Shown in pieces: positions 6,780-15,000 of a stretch of DNA of 18,453 nt. Made by a program: the position numbers and the translations under genes. The first letter of the stretch is position 1, and every line of letters starts with the position of its first letter. Location: positions 1 to 18,453 of the forward strand of contig CAZXVW010000069.1 of assembly GCA_964644025.1 (NCBI GenBank). Reading direction: 5' to 3'. Origin of the DNA: CAZXVW01 sp964644025 (GTDB taxonomy: Bacteria; Acidobacteriota; Terriglobia; Bryobacterales; Bryobacteraceae). The notes beneath the pieces were generated by a model. The model was not told the origin of the DNA. It saw nothing but the letters and a program-made list of their open reading frames with translations, and searched no databases.

Positions 6780-8747
6780 TTAGCGAACGTACTTGTCAAC
6801 CCACTCCAGGTGGCGCTTCATGATGTCGACAATGAACTTGGGTTCCCGCGGCCCGTGCGGCTGGCGCGGATAGACAACCATCTTGACGGTTGCCCCCAGG
6901 CGTTTCAGGGCGTGGTAGAACTCGTAGGACTGCGAAGGGGGGACGCGGACGTCGGCGCCACCGTGGAGAATCAACGCCGGCGTCGTCACGCCGGTAACAT
7001 GGGCCAGCGGCGAATGCTTCCGGTAGGCCGAGAAATTCTCCCAGGGTTCACCGGAAAAGTAATCCGGCAGGAAGCTGGGGATGTCAGAGGTGCCGGTGAA
7101 ACTCCACAGGTTGGTGACCGGGGCGCCGATGGCGGCGGCGCGGAACCGGTGCGTTTGGGTGATGATCCAGCTCGTCATGAAACCGCCGTAGCTCCAGCCC
7201 ATGACGGCCAGGCGGTCCGGGTCGGCGACGCCCATCTCGATGACGTGGTCGACGCCCCGCATCAAGTCCTGGTAGTCCATTCCCCCCCAGTCGTTGTAAT
7301 TGGCGAAACGGAACTTCCGGCCATAGCCGCTGGAACCGCGGGGATTGGCCCGCAGGATGGCGTAACCGTTGGCCGCGAACACGGCCAGCGGGTAGAGACC
7401 GGGGCGGCCGAGAAAGCGCTCCGTATAGACGCCGGTGGGACCGCCGTGGATGTTCAGAATCAGCGGGACCCGTTTGCCCTGACGGTAGCCGACCGGCCGG
7501 GTGAGCAGTCCTTCGATTTCCAGCCCGTCGGTCGAGGTCCAGTGAATGATTTCGGTTTTGCCGAGCGGCAGGCGGGGCAGGTCCAGGTTGGCCCGGCTGA
7601 CACGGACGGGGCGGCCGCCGCTGGTACTCATTACGAAGGCTTCGGGGGGCTCCTCCAACGATTCCCGGGCGAAGCCAACGTGAGTTCCGGTGCGGTTCAA
7701 GTTTTCCGCGCCCAGCGTGCCTTCCGGCGGCTCATAGAACACTTCAGGAGCGCCGGTGAGCGGCACGGCGAAGATGACGCGCCGGGTGTGTTTGTATTCG
7801 GCGAACAACAGGCGGGCCGAATCCGCCGTCCAGCCCAGCAACGTTGGCTGTTCGTCGTAGGTTGCCGGCAGGGTACGGATGGAGCCGTCGCCGCGGTTCA
7901 GCACGGCCAGGTGGGACTGGTCCGCCCACGGGGGAGGATCGGCGGATTGTTCGAAAGCAAGCCAGCGGCCGTCGGGGGAATACCTGGGATTCTGTTCCAC
8001 GGCGCCGGTGGCGGCCAGCTCCCGCACCTTCCCGGTGCTGAGTTCCACTTCGGCGATGTCGCGCTTGGTATACGTGTCCTCAGCCACGGGCGTAGGCTGG
8101 TGGACGAATGCGATGAAACGGCTGTCGGGAGACCAATCAAGCTCAGCCACGTGGTAATCTTCCTTGACGAGCCGCTTCGGCTCCCTGCTGTCGTCTTCGC
8201 CGGCTTCGGCCGGAATCAGCCACAAAGAGTGGTTTTCCGGCTTCTCATCCACGACTTTGAAGTCGCGCTTTTCCTTCTTCGCCTCCCTTTCCTCTTTGGA
8301 TTCCTTTCGCGCGGTGAAGGCGACCCACTTGCCGTCCGGGGAAATCTTGAAGCTGCCGATCGATCCCTTCCAGTCGGTGAGCTGCTCGGATTCGCCGCCG
8401 TCCACCGGGATGCGAAACAGGTTCGGTTTCCCCGTCCGCTCCGAGCGGAAGTAGACATAGCGGCCGTCGGGCGAGAAGGCCGGGGCGGTACTGCTCTTGT
8501 CCGCCTGGGTCAACTGAAGGCGGCTGGAACCATCGGCGCGCGCCAGGAAGACCTGGGTGAGGTACTCGCTCTTGCTCGGGCTCATGACGGCGCGCGTCTG
8601 CGTGTAAGCGACAAGCTGGCCGTCAGGGGAAGGGACGACCGAGCCGACGCCGAGGACCTGCATGGAAACCTCCGGCGTCCAGGCCGTAGGAAGCTGCGCC
8701 CAGGCCGGGCCGAAGGCAATCAAAACCACAAGGACGATACGCAACAT
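6780..8747 (-). CDS. secreted S9 family prolyl-oligopeptidase-type peptidase (first of pair)
   Basis: Paralogue of the gene at 4801-6768 and probably first in their operon. The 655-residue product has a signal peptide (LRIVLVVLIAFGPAWA, likely cut before QLP). A propeller follows with strands such as PAFSPDGRYVYFRSER, FKISPDGKWVAFTARK, LDWSPDSRFIAFVHQ and PRYSPDGRWLAFEQ. The hydrolase domain has Ser519 in GWSYGGFM, Asp599 in HGGADVRVP and His631 in PHGPREPKF. The segment near residues 150-180 is highly charged (KESKEEREAKKEKRDFKVV), which the paralogue shows only weakly. The start codon lies inside one arm of an AACATA-N6-TATGTT inverted repeat and has no clear Shine-Dalgarno site. It diverges from the DUF481 gene with only 68 bp between the starts. 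The family is certain, the substrate is not. Confidence 0.95.
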   Translation of the reverse strand: MLRIVLVVLIAFGPAWAQLPTAWTPEVSMQVLGVGSVVPSPDGQLVAYTQTRAVMSPSKSEYLTQVFLARADGSSRLQLTQADKSSTAPAFSPDGRYVYFRSERTGKPNLFRIPVDGGESEQLTDWKGSIGSFKISPDGKWVAFTARKESKEEREAKKEKRDFKVVDEKPENHSLWLIPAEAGEDDSREPKRLVKEDYHVAELDWSPDSRFIAFVHQPTPVAEDTYTKRDIAEVELSTGKVRELAATGAVEQNPRYSPDGRWLAFEQSADPPPWADQSHLAVLNRGDGSIRTLPATYDEQPTLLGWTADSARLLFAEYKHTRRVIFAVPLTGAPEVFYEPPEGTLGAENLNRTGTHVGFARESLEEPPEAFVMSTSGGRPVRVSRANLDLPRLPLGKTEIIHWTSTDGLEIEGLLTRPVGYRQGKRVPLILNIHGGPTGVYTERFLGRPGLYPLAVFAANGYAILRANPRGSSGYGRKFRFANYNDWGGMDYQDLMRGVDHVIEMGVADPDRLAVMGWSYGGFMTSWIITQTHRFRAAAIGAPVTNLWSFTGTSDIPSFLPDYFSGEPWENFSAYRKHSPLAHVTGVTTPALILHGGADVRVPPSQSYEFYHALKRLGATVKMVVYPRQPHGPREPKFIVDIMKRHLEWVDKYVR

Positions 8748-8760
8748 AACCAGCTATGTT
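8743..8760. promoter_or_regulatory. inverted repeat AACATA-N6-TATGTT in a divergent intergenic region
   Basis: AACATA at 8743-8748 and TATGTT at 8755-8760 are perfect reverse complements around ACCAGC. The left arm contains the start codon of the leftward peptidase gene (8745-8747). The right arm contains a rightward ATG (8756) that is in frame with, but upstream of, the likely DUF481 start. Its symmetry and its place between two divergent genes suit an operator or an RNA hairpin over the peptidase start. An arm of 6 bp can also arise by chance. Confidence 0.35.
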
Positions 8761-8815
8761 ACAACGGGTCAACGAAGATTGCTGCTACGAGTGGTGGCTT
8801 GCCGGTGAGAGGAGG

Positions 8816-9883
8816 ATGAATTTGCGGTCAGAGCTGGCTTTGCTGGTGACGGGCGTCGCGCTGAGCTGTGGCGCGTTCGCCGACCAGGTGGTGATGAAAA
8901 ATGGGGACCGGTTGACCGGGGTCATCGTGAAGTACGACGGCAAGAGCCTTACGATGAAATCCGAGTTCGCTGGAGAAGTGACCATCGAGTGGGAGGCCAT
9001 CACTAGCTTCTCCTCGACGGAACCACTGAATCTGACGCTCAAGGACGAGCGGAAACTGGTGGGCGCTGTCCGGGCACGCGCGGGAAAGATCGAAGTTTCC
9101 ACGGCGGAGGCAGGCGCAGTGGCGGTGGAGAAAGCGGCGGTTCGCGCGATTCGGAACCAGGAAGAAGAAGCGGCTTACCAGGCGGAAGTGAAGCGCTACG
9201 AGAACCCTGGGCTGCTCCAGCTCTGGGCGGGCTACGTGGATCTTGGTTTCGCGGCGACGCGGGGCAACGCGATTACTTCCACATTCAACACGGAATTCAA
9301 CGCAGCCCGGGCCACCAAGACGGACAAGGTCTCTCTTTATATGACCGCCATTCGCGCCAGCAACACGACCGCCGGCGTCAAGCTGCAAACGGCCAACGCC
9401 ACCCGCGGGGGCGTCAAGTACAACCGGAGCGTCAGCGACCGGTGGTCCACGTTCGGATTTACTGACCTGGAGTTCGACGAGTTCCAGCGCCTGGACCTGC
9501 GCGTGGTCACCGGCGGCGGCATGGAGTACGAGATCGTCAAGCGGGAAGACATGGCCTTCAACGTTCAAGCCGGCGGTTCTTTCAACAAGGAGTACTTCGC
9601 CAACAACACCACCCGCAAATCGGGCGAGCTGGTGGCCGGACAGAGCTTCACTTACAAGTTGTTCCGGATTACCGAGCTGGAAGAGAAGTTGATCGTATAC
9701 CCCAATATGACCGAACGGGGTCAATACCGGATCAATTTTGACATCGGCACCATCACCCGGCTCAACAAGTGGCTGTCATTCCGGTTCTCGGTGAGCAACC
9801 GGTACTTGAGCAATCCGCTGCCCGGCAACAAGACAAACGACGTGTTGCTGAGCACCGGAATCCGGGTGAGCTTTGCACGGTGA
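8816..9883 (+). CDS. DUF481 family outer-membrane beta-barrel protein (YdiY-like)
   Basis: This 355-residue protein is predicted to sit in the outer membrane. An N-terminal signal peptide (ELALLVTGVALSCGAFA, cut before DQVV) is followed by a small beta domain reading DQVVMKNGDRLTGVIVKYDG and then WEAITSFSS, typical of the leader region of these proteins. The C-terminal part, from about residue 130, is a run of alternating strands (LGFAATRGNAITSTFN, KYNRSVSDRWSTFGFTDLEF, YRINFDIGTITRLNKWLSFRFS) ending in VLLSTGIRVSFAR, as in DUF481 barrels. The role of the family is poorly defined, with a salt-induced member known. An upstream in-frame ATG at 8756 would prepend 20 non-signal residues, so 8816 is preferred. 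The AGGAGG touches that ATG. The TTG codon two further on (8822) has 6-nt spacing and is an alternative start. Confidence 0.85.
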   Translation: MNLRSELALLVTGVALSCGAFADQVVMKNGDRLTGVIVKYDGKSLTMKSEFAGEVTIEWEAITSFSSTEPLNLTLKDERKLVGAVRARAGKIEVSTAEAGAVAVEKAAVRAIRNQEEEAAYQAEVKRYENPGLLQLWAGYVDLGFAATRGNAITSTFNTEFNAARATKTDKVSLYMTAIRASNTTAGVKLQTANATRGGVKYNRSVSDRWSTFGFTDLEFDEFQRLDLRVVTGGGMEYEIVKREDMAFNVQAGGSFNKEYFANNTTRKSGELVAGQSFTYKLFRITELEEKLIVYPNMTERGQYRINFDIGTITRLNKWLSFRFSVSNRYLSNPLPGNKTNDVLLSTGIRVSFAR

Positions 9884-9911
9884 TGGACGTGGGCAAGGAG
9901 CGCGACGGGGG

Positions 9912-10697
9912 TCAGCAGACGACAAACCACGGGTTGTGGAGGTCGGGCTTGTTATAGCGGAGTTCCTCATCGCTGCCGTAACGAAGCACGCGGCGGCCGG
10001 CGCGGTTGGCGATGGCGTGGGCGGCGGCAGTATCCCATTCCATGGTGGGCCCGAAGCGCGGATAGATGTCGGCGCGGCCCTCGGCCACCAGGCAGATCTT
10101 CAGCGAGCTGCCCATGGCTACGAACTCGACCTGCTCGTAACTGTGCCGCTGCTCGGCGAGGAACCGTTTCATTTCCGGGGAAGGGTGCGAGAGGCTGCCG
10201 ACCACGCGTAACGTTGTTCGTGAGGCTGGTTGGAGAGGTGGGAACGGGCGCGGCGCCGCGTCGCCCTCGCGCCGGAAGGCATACTCGCCCGCGGCGCAAT
10301 AGAGAAGATCTTTCGCCGGAGCGTAAACCAGACCGGCCGTGGGCCGGCCGTGCTGGATGAGCGCGATATTGATCGTGAACTGCCCGTTCCGCTTCAGGAA
10401 CTCCTTGGTGCCGTCGAGCGGGTCCACGGTCCAGAACTCGCTCCAGTGGCGCCGCAGTTCGTAGGGGGTTTCCTCGACGGTTTCTTCCGACAGCACCGGG
10501 ACGCCGGGAAACCGCTGGCGGAGCCGCGCCGAGATCAGCCGGTCCGAGCGCAAGTCCGCCTCGGTGACGGGGGAGCCGTCCTGTTTTCGCCACGCCTCGA
10601 TGTCGGTGTGATAGACCTCCATGACCACTGCGCCGGCCTGCCGACAAGTCTCGACGAGGTAATCGACATCGTCGCGGGTGAGTGAAAGCAAGCCCAC
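9912..10697 (-). CDS. cysQ: 3'(2'),5'-bisphosphate nucleotidase, inositol monophosphatase family (CysQ-like)
   Basis: The family hydrolyses 3'-phosphoadenosine 5'-phosphate (PAP), a by-product of sulfate assimilation and sulfotransfer, to AMP. Relatives act on inositol phosphates. The 261-residue product has the metal-binding signatures of the superfamily: SPVTEAD near residue 42, SEE at 70-72, DPLDGTKEF at 92-100 and GPTMEWDTAAAHAI with Asp222. GTKEF with TMEWD is the CysQ form and distinguishes it from SuhB-type inositol monophosphatases. The frame begins at a GTG at 10697 without a clear Shine-Dalgarno site. The gene converges on the DUF481 gene with 28 bp between stop codons. No other sulfate-assimilation gene is in the window. 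A copy of the 60-nt repeat begins 17 bp upstream. Confidence 0.9.
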   Translation of the reverse strand: MGLLSLTRDDVDYLVETCRQAGAVVMEVYHTDIEAWRKQDGSPVTEADLRSDRLISARLRQRFPGVPVLSEETVEETPYELRRHWSEFWTVDPLDGTKEFLKRNGQFTINIALIQHGRPTAGLVYAPAKDLLYCAAGEYAFRREGDAAPRPFPPLQPASRTTLRVVGSLSHPSPEMKRFLAEQRHSYEQVEFVAMGSSLKICLVAEGRADIYPRFGPTMEWDTAAAHAIANRAGRRVLRYGSDEELRYNKPDLHNPWFVVC

Positions 10698-10713
10698 ATT
10701 TCAGTTTATCCAA

Positions 10714-10773
10714 GGGGACAGCCTGCGTTGACACCTTGGCGAAAAATGCGAAGGTATCAATCAGCTCCGTCCC
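10714..10773 (+). repeat. 60-nt palindromic repeat, copy A
   Basis: It begins GGGGACAGCCTGCGTTGACA and ends CAATCAGCTCCGTCCC. The ends form GGGAC/GTCCC, and the centre (CCTTGGCGAAAAATGCGAAGG) is an imperfect hairpin. The reverse complement of this copy matches copy B at 11052-11111 over its whole length with a handful of differences, mostly in the loop. On the right the match continues for a few bases beyond position 10773 (to about 10778). Although it has a perfect TTGACA, no good -10 box follows. It is probably a REP- or MITE-like dispersed element. Confidence 0.75.
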
Positions 10774-11051
10774 TTTCGTGGGTTGTGCCGCCACATGCTT
10801 GTCCGTCTGGCTGTTGATGGCCTTGGAATCCCCGGTGTGTACTATTGCATTGCATCACTACGTTCATCTCGGCACCCTCCGGCGGCCGACAAGCGAGCCG
10901 GGTGGACAGCAAGAAAATCCTCCCGGCGGATCGTGGGGATTGGAGTCTCAGGGTGCTGTTGGACGGTTCCGAGCGTCATAACCAGCCGTTGGCGGGGGTG
11001 ATTTGGCCCGAGTTTGCGGCGCCGGGGGGCTGGAGGTTCGAAGTTTGCGAA

Positions 11052-11111
11052 GGGGACGGAGCTGATTGACACTTTGGCGAAATTTGCGAAGGTGGCAACG
11101 CAGGCTGTCCC
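11052..11111 (-). repeat. 60-nt palindromic repeat, copy B (inverted relative to copy A)
   Basis: On the plus strand it begins GGGGACGGAGCTGATTGACA and ends CAACGCAGGCTGTCCC, the mirror image of copy A. The central part (CTTTGGCGAAATTTGCGAAGG) is again self-complementary with mismatches. The copy ends 41 bp before the start codon of the membrane-protein gene at 11153. An in-frame TTG within it (11066) could be mistaken for that gene's start. The longer frame translates the repeat and should not be used. Confidence 0.75.
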
Positions 11112-11152
11112 GGTTGGGTGTGAGTTCGGCGGAACGGGCCGATAAGGATAAC

Positions 11153-11950
11153 ATGCCAGGACTCGCAGCCGTAGCTGGCGCTCGGGAAGCCAACTGGGTG
11201 CTGTTGATTCAATTGCTGGCCACCCGCCAGATGCCGTTGCCGGAGAGGGCGGCGCCGGCGCCGGCCGGTGATGCAGTGTCCCTGGCGACGGAGAAAGCGT
11301 CCATTCCGCCGGAAGCGGTGCCCCTGGTGGCGGCGAAGCTCGCGGCGGCGGCACCAGAGCCGAACCGGAGCCTTTCGCTGAGTCCAGGCGCCTGGTATGA
11401 GCTGGCTGCCGCGATGCGCCACATTGAGATGGCATCGCTGCGGCGGGCAAACAGCCCTTCGCAACTGCTGTTGGAGCTGGCTCGCGTGGCCGTTGAGTTG
11501 GGCCGTCACTCCGAGGCCCTGGCCGCGGCCCGGGCGGCCGGCGCGGCGCCGGGCGGCGTCCGGGAGGCGCCGCTCGTGGACGCGCCGTCGCTGGCGCCGT
11601 CGCTGCCTGCCGCTTTTGCCCCGGTGACACATGCTACGGCGGAGAAGGACGCTAGCCGGCCTGCTGCCGCGGGTGGAATCATGCGGGACGGGTTGCCTGG
11701 TATCGCGCGGCTGCTGCGCGGCGCCGGGCAGGCAGTGGGCCGGCTGTGGCGGCGTCTCCCGCTGTTAGCCCTGTTTCTGGCCTGGCTGCTTCTCGGGCTG
11801 GGGGCGGGGCTCGCGGGCAGGTTGTGGCCACCCGCGGCCGACCTGTTGAGCTTCTGGGGGATCGGATTTCTTGGACTGGTGGTGCTGGGTTTCCTGGCCA
11901 GCGTCCGGCTCCTCGCACTCGAAAGACCACCGTTCGGCGTGCCGGACTGA
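11153..11950 (+). CDS. hypothetical protein with two C-terminal membrane helices
   Basis: I do not recognise this 265-residue protein. The N-terminal part (about residues 1-135) looks helical and rich in Ala, Leu and Pro (WVLLIQLLATRQMPLPERAA, WYELAAAMRHIEMASLRRA, LLLELARVAVELGRHSEALAA). A Pro/Ala-rich, probably disordered stretch reaches to about residue 180. Two hydrophobic segments follow, about 202-221 (LPLLALFLAWLLLGLGAGLA) and 231-255 (LSFWGIGFLGLVVLGFLASV), with a short tail. It should therefore be an inner-membrane protein with a large N-terminal domain on one side. The start is the ATG at 11153, with AAGGA 4 nt before it. The frame stays open farther upstream only by running through the repeat. 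The strong third-position G+C supports real coding. No partner gene is evident. Confidence 0.7.
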   Translation: MPGLAAVAGAREANWVLLIQLLATRQMPLPERAAPAPAGDAVSLATEKASIPPEAVPLVAAKLAAAAPEPNRSLSLSPGAWYELAAAMRHIEMASLRRANSPSQLLLELARVAVELGRHSEALAAARAAGAAPGGVREAPLVDAPSLAPSLPAAFAPVTHATAEKDASRPAAAGGIMRDGLPGIARLLRGAGQAVGRLWRRLPLLALFLAWLLLGLGAGLAGRLWPPAADLLSFWGIGFLGLVVLGFLASVRLLALERPPFGVPD

Positions 11951-12018
11951 GGCGCCGGCCAACGGTCGTGGCGGCGCGGAAAACACACCGGGCCGGTGGT
12001 TCCAGTACGGTCGCAGGA

Positions 12019-12047
12019 TTGCGAGGCCGTGCGCGCCATGCTATCGT
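12019..12047 (+). promoter_or_regulatory. candidate sigma-70 promoter for the NHL-repeat gene
   Basis: TTGCGA at 12019-12024 and TATCGT at 12042-12047 are separated by exactly 17 bp, each matching the consensus at four of six positions. The -10 hexamer is preceded by TGC, an extended -10 arrangement. The start codon at 12089 is 41 nt beyond the -10 box, which leaves a normal leader. Only sequence resemblance supports this. Confidence 0.35.
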
Positions 12048-12088
12048 GCGGAAAGGGCATTTCCGGCGCGGTGTCCCCTCGTACTCTC

Positions 12089-15000
12089 ATGAAAACGAAA
12101 CAACTGCTTGTTATCTGCGGGGCCATGATGCTCCCGGTGGCGGGTGCCGCCCAGGTGCAGCTCAGCCCGGTTCCATCTTTTGCCCTCGGCCAGCCTCCGA
12201 GCGTGCGGGCCAGCGCGCCAAAGTCGAGCCAGCCCAACCTGGTGGAGGGACGGGAATTCGCAGGCCCACACTCGGTCGCGGTGGACCTGGCCTCCGGGGC
12301 GCTTTACGTCGCCGATACGGGCAACAACCGGGTGCTGGGCTGGCGGGACGCGCGAACTTTCCTCAACGGCGCGACGGCTGACATCGTCATCGGCCAGCGG
12401 GACTTATTTTCAACGAGCCCCGGCGGCCCGGGGACCTCCCTGCAAAGCGGGCTGCAGCAGCCGACCGCGGTGGCCGTGGACACCACCGGAAACCTGTATG
12501 TGGCCGACGCGGGCAATAACCGCATCCTGCGTTATCCGCGGCCCTTCGAGCAGGAGCAGGAAGTCATCCTCGCCGACCTGGTGCTGGGCCAGCCGAACCT
12601 GTTTACCGATACGCGCAACACCGGGGGGCTTTCGGCCAGCAGCGTCAACACCACTGATAACCGGGGCAATGCATTCCGCACGGGGTTGGCGTTCGATGCC
12701 GATGGCAACCTGTATTTTTCCGACGCCGGAAATCATCGTATCCTCCGCTACCCGGCCGCGGCTCTGGGCGAAGGAGCCGAAGACGGGCCCGACGCCGACC
12801 TGGTGCTGGGCCAGCCGGACTTCCAGACCGCCGACGCACTGGCGCGGAATGCGAACAACCGCCTGAGCAAAGAAGGGCTCCGTGAGCCTTCCGGGCTGGC
12901 GCTGGACGCCTCCGGGCGCCTGTTCGTGGCGGACGCGTTGAACCGGGTAGTGGTCTACGAGCCTCCGTTGTTTACCGGCAAGCCGGCCAGCCGCATCATG
13001 GGGATCGTCGTCCAGCAGCAGGGGCAACCCCTCCCGCCACCGATCAATGACCGGTCTCTGGGCATATTCCTGGGAAATACCTGGCTGCCACCGGAGGGTG
13101 TTTTTACTATCGGCGACATTCCTTTCGTGCTGGATACGCCGGCCAATCGGATTCTCCGGTACGCACCCTTCGATGATTGGCCACCCGAGGATCCCATCAA
13201 TCCTTCGCCAGCCGCCCAAGCCGTGATCGGACAGGACTCATTCACCTCCGATGAAGTCATCTCTAATCGCGGCCGGGCCGAACCAGGTGCGGATACGTTT
13301 TCGAACCCGATCTCGGCAACGGTGGCTTTCGGGAAAGTGTTCGTGGCGGACTCCGGCAACAACCGGGTCCTGGTGTTTCCCGACCTGTCCACCGGGCCGG
13401 AAACGGCTGTCGGAGCGCCCTACGCCGCCGAGCGGGTCCTGGGGCAGCCAGGGTTGGAGAACCGGGCAGTGAACCGGATCGAGGGACGGGAGTTCTTCTT
13501 CAACGGACCCGTAGTGAAAGCCGGCGGAATCGCTATCGACCGCAATTCGGATCCGCCCCGGCTGTACGTGGCCGACGCCAACAACAACCGCGTGCTGGGC
13601 TTCGCCGACGCGCGCCGGGTGCGGAACGGAACCACGGCGGACATCGTCATCGGGCAACCCGGGATGTACCGCTCCCTGGTGAACTTCCCCACCAATGACC
13701 CGTCGAAGCCGAACCAGAGCGGGTTGTTCCTGCCGACCGACGTAGCTGTTGACGCCGAGGGGAATCTGTGGGTGGCCGACCGGGGCAACAGCCGCGTGCT
13801 CCGGTTTCCCAAGCCGTTCGAGCAGCAGCCGGGCCTCCAGGAAGCCGATCTCGTGCTGGGGCAGTCTGACTTCACCACCCGGACCACGGACGCGACATCG
13901 AGAACAATGGCCGCGCCGTTCGGGCTTGCCTTCACCGTCGAAGGCGGGCTGCTGGTTTCCGATGTGGCCCACAATCGCGTGTTGCTGTTCGAGCCACCTC
14001 TGGAGAGCGGAATGGCGGCGTCGAAGGTTTTCGGCCAGCCGGATTTCGTCTCCACGGCTGCCGGTAATGCGCTGTACCAGCTCAACGGGCCGCGGGGGAT
14101 TTCCACCGACACCAGCGACCGGTTGTACGTTTCCGATACCAACAACAACCGGGTGCTGGTGTTCGGCGACATCCGCCTTGCCGGATCGGGCGTGCAGGCG
14201 GTGCTCCCGATCACGGGCCTCAAGAACCCATGGGACGTCTACGTGAGTCCGGTGACCGGCAAGGCCTGGGTGGCGGACACCAATAGGAACCAGGTGCTCC
14301 AGTACCCGCAATTCGACACGTTACTGACGCAGGGAGCGCAGTCGGTCCCTGGTTTTGGTTCGCCGGGCCCGATGGCGGTGACCGAAGACCCGTTCGGCGA
14401 CCTTTACATCGCGGATGCTTACAACCGCGTGGTGGGCCATTTCCCGGCGCTGGTGGCGACCAACGGGGCCAACTTCCTCACCCGGATCGCTCCCGGAATG
14501 ATTACGGCGCTCTGGTTTCCGCGCGTCGATTCGATCGTGTCCGCCAGCGCCGCCAGCCTGCCGCTTCCCACTGTGCTGTCCGACGTGCAGGTGCTGGTGG
14601 ACGGGGCGCCCGTGCCGCTGTACTTCGTTTCCCCGCAACAGATCAACATCCTGATGCCGAACGACGCGCCTACCACGGGCACAGTGGAAGTGACGATTTT
14701 GCGGCCGTCCACGCGCCAGATCCTGGCCACGAACGTTGTCCCGATGGACATCGCCTCGCCGGGGCTGTTCACTATCCCGCCGATCGGCAAAGGGCAGATC
14801 GCGGCGCTGAACAACCGCGAGAACGTGGTGACGATCAATTCCGAAGATAATCCTGCTAAGCCTGGTGAATACGTGAGCCTTTATGGTACCGGAGCCGGGC
14901 ATATCCCAGGAGCTCCACCAGACGGGGAAGCCGCGACGGGGCTGGTTTGGACGCCGGTGATGCCGCGCGTCGCCATCAATGGAATCTGGTTGCCGGAGAG

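Larger units (their letters stand above)
10698..11152. other. 455-bp divergent intergenic region with an inverted repeat pair
   Basis: This gap between the cysQ start (leftward) and the membrane-protein start (rightward) holds two inverted 60-nt repeat copies, listed separately, with 278 bp between them. Within those 278 bp an open frame runs from a GTG at 10902 to a TGA at 11069, which would give a 55-residue peptide (VDSKKILPADRGDW at its start). That frame ends inside the right-hand repeat copy, has no ATG and no ribosome binding site, and resembles nothing I know, so I do not call it a gene. It may be a remnant. No convincing promoter was found. Confidence 0.6.

Noticed and set aside
6732..8819. 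A 695-codon open frame on the plus strand opposite the upstream S9 peptidase
   Set aside because: The minus-strand frame has a signal peptide, propeller motifs and a full catalytic triad. The plus frame is a shadow caused by high G+C at third positions and has no recognisable motif.
10728..10756. TTGACA in the repeat as the -35 box of a promoter
   Set aside because: The hexamer is perfect, but at 17 bp spacing the -10 position reads AAGGTA in copy A and AAGGTG in copy B, neither close to TATAAT.
9967..10794. A minus-strand frame overlapping cysQ that starts beyond copy A of the repeat
   Set aside because: Its N-terminus is just the translated repeat (GTELIDTFAFFAKVSTQAVP), and the rest is cysQ read in the wrong frame.
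11066..11152. N-terminal extension of the membrane-protein gene to a TTG inside copy B
   Set aside because: The added 29 residues are translated repeat and spacer. The ATG at 11153 has an AAGGA ribosome binding site, so it is the better start.
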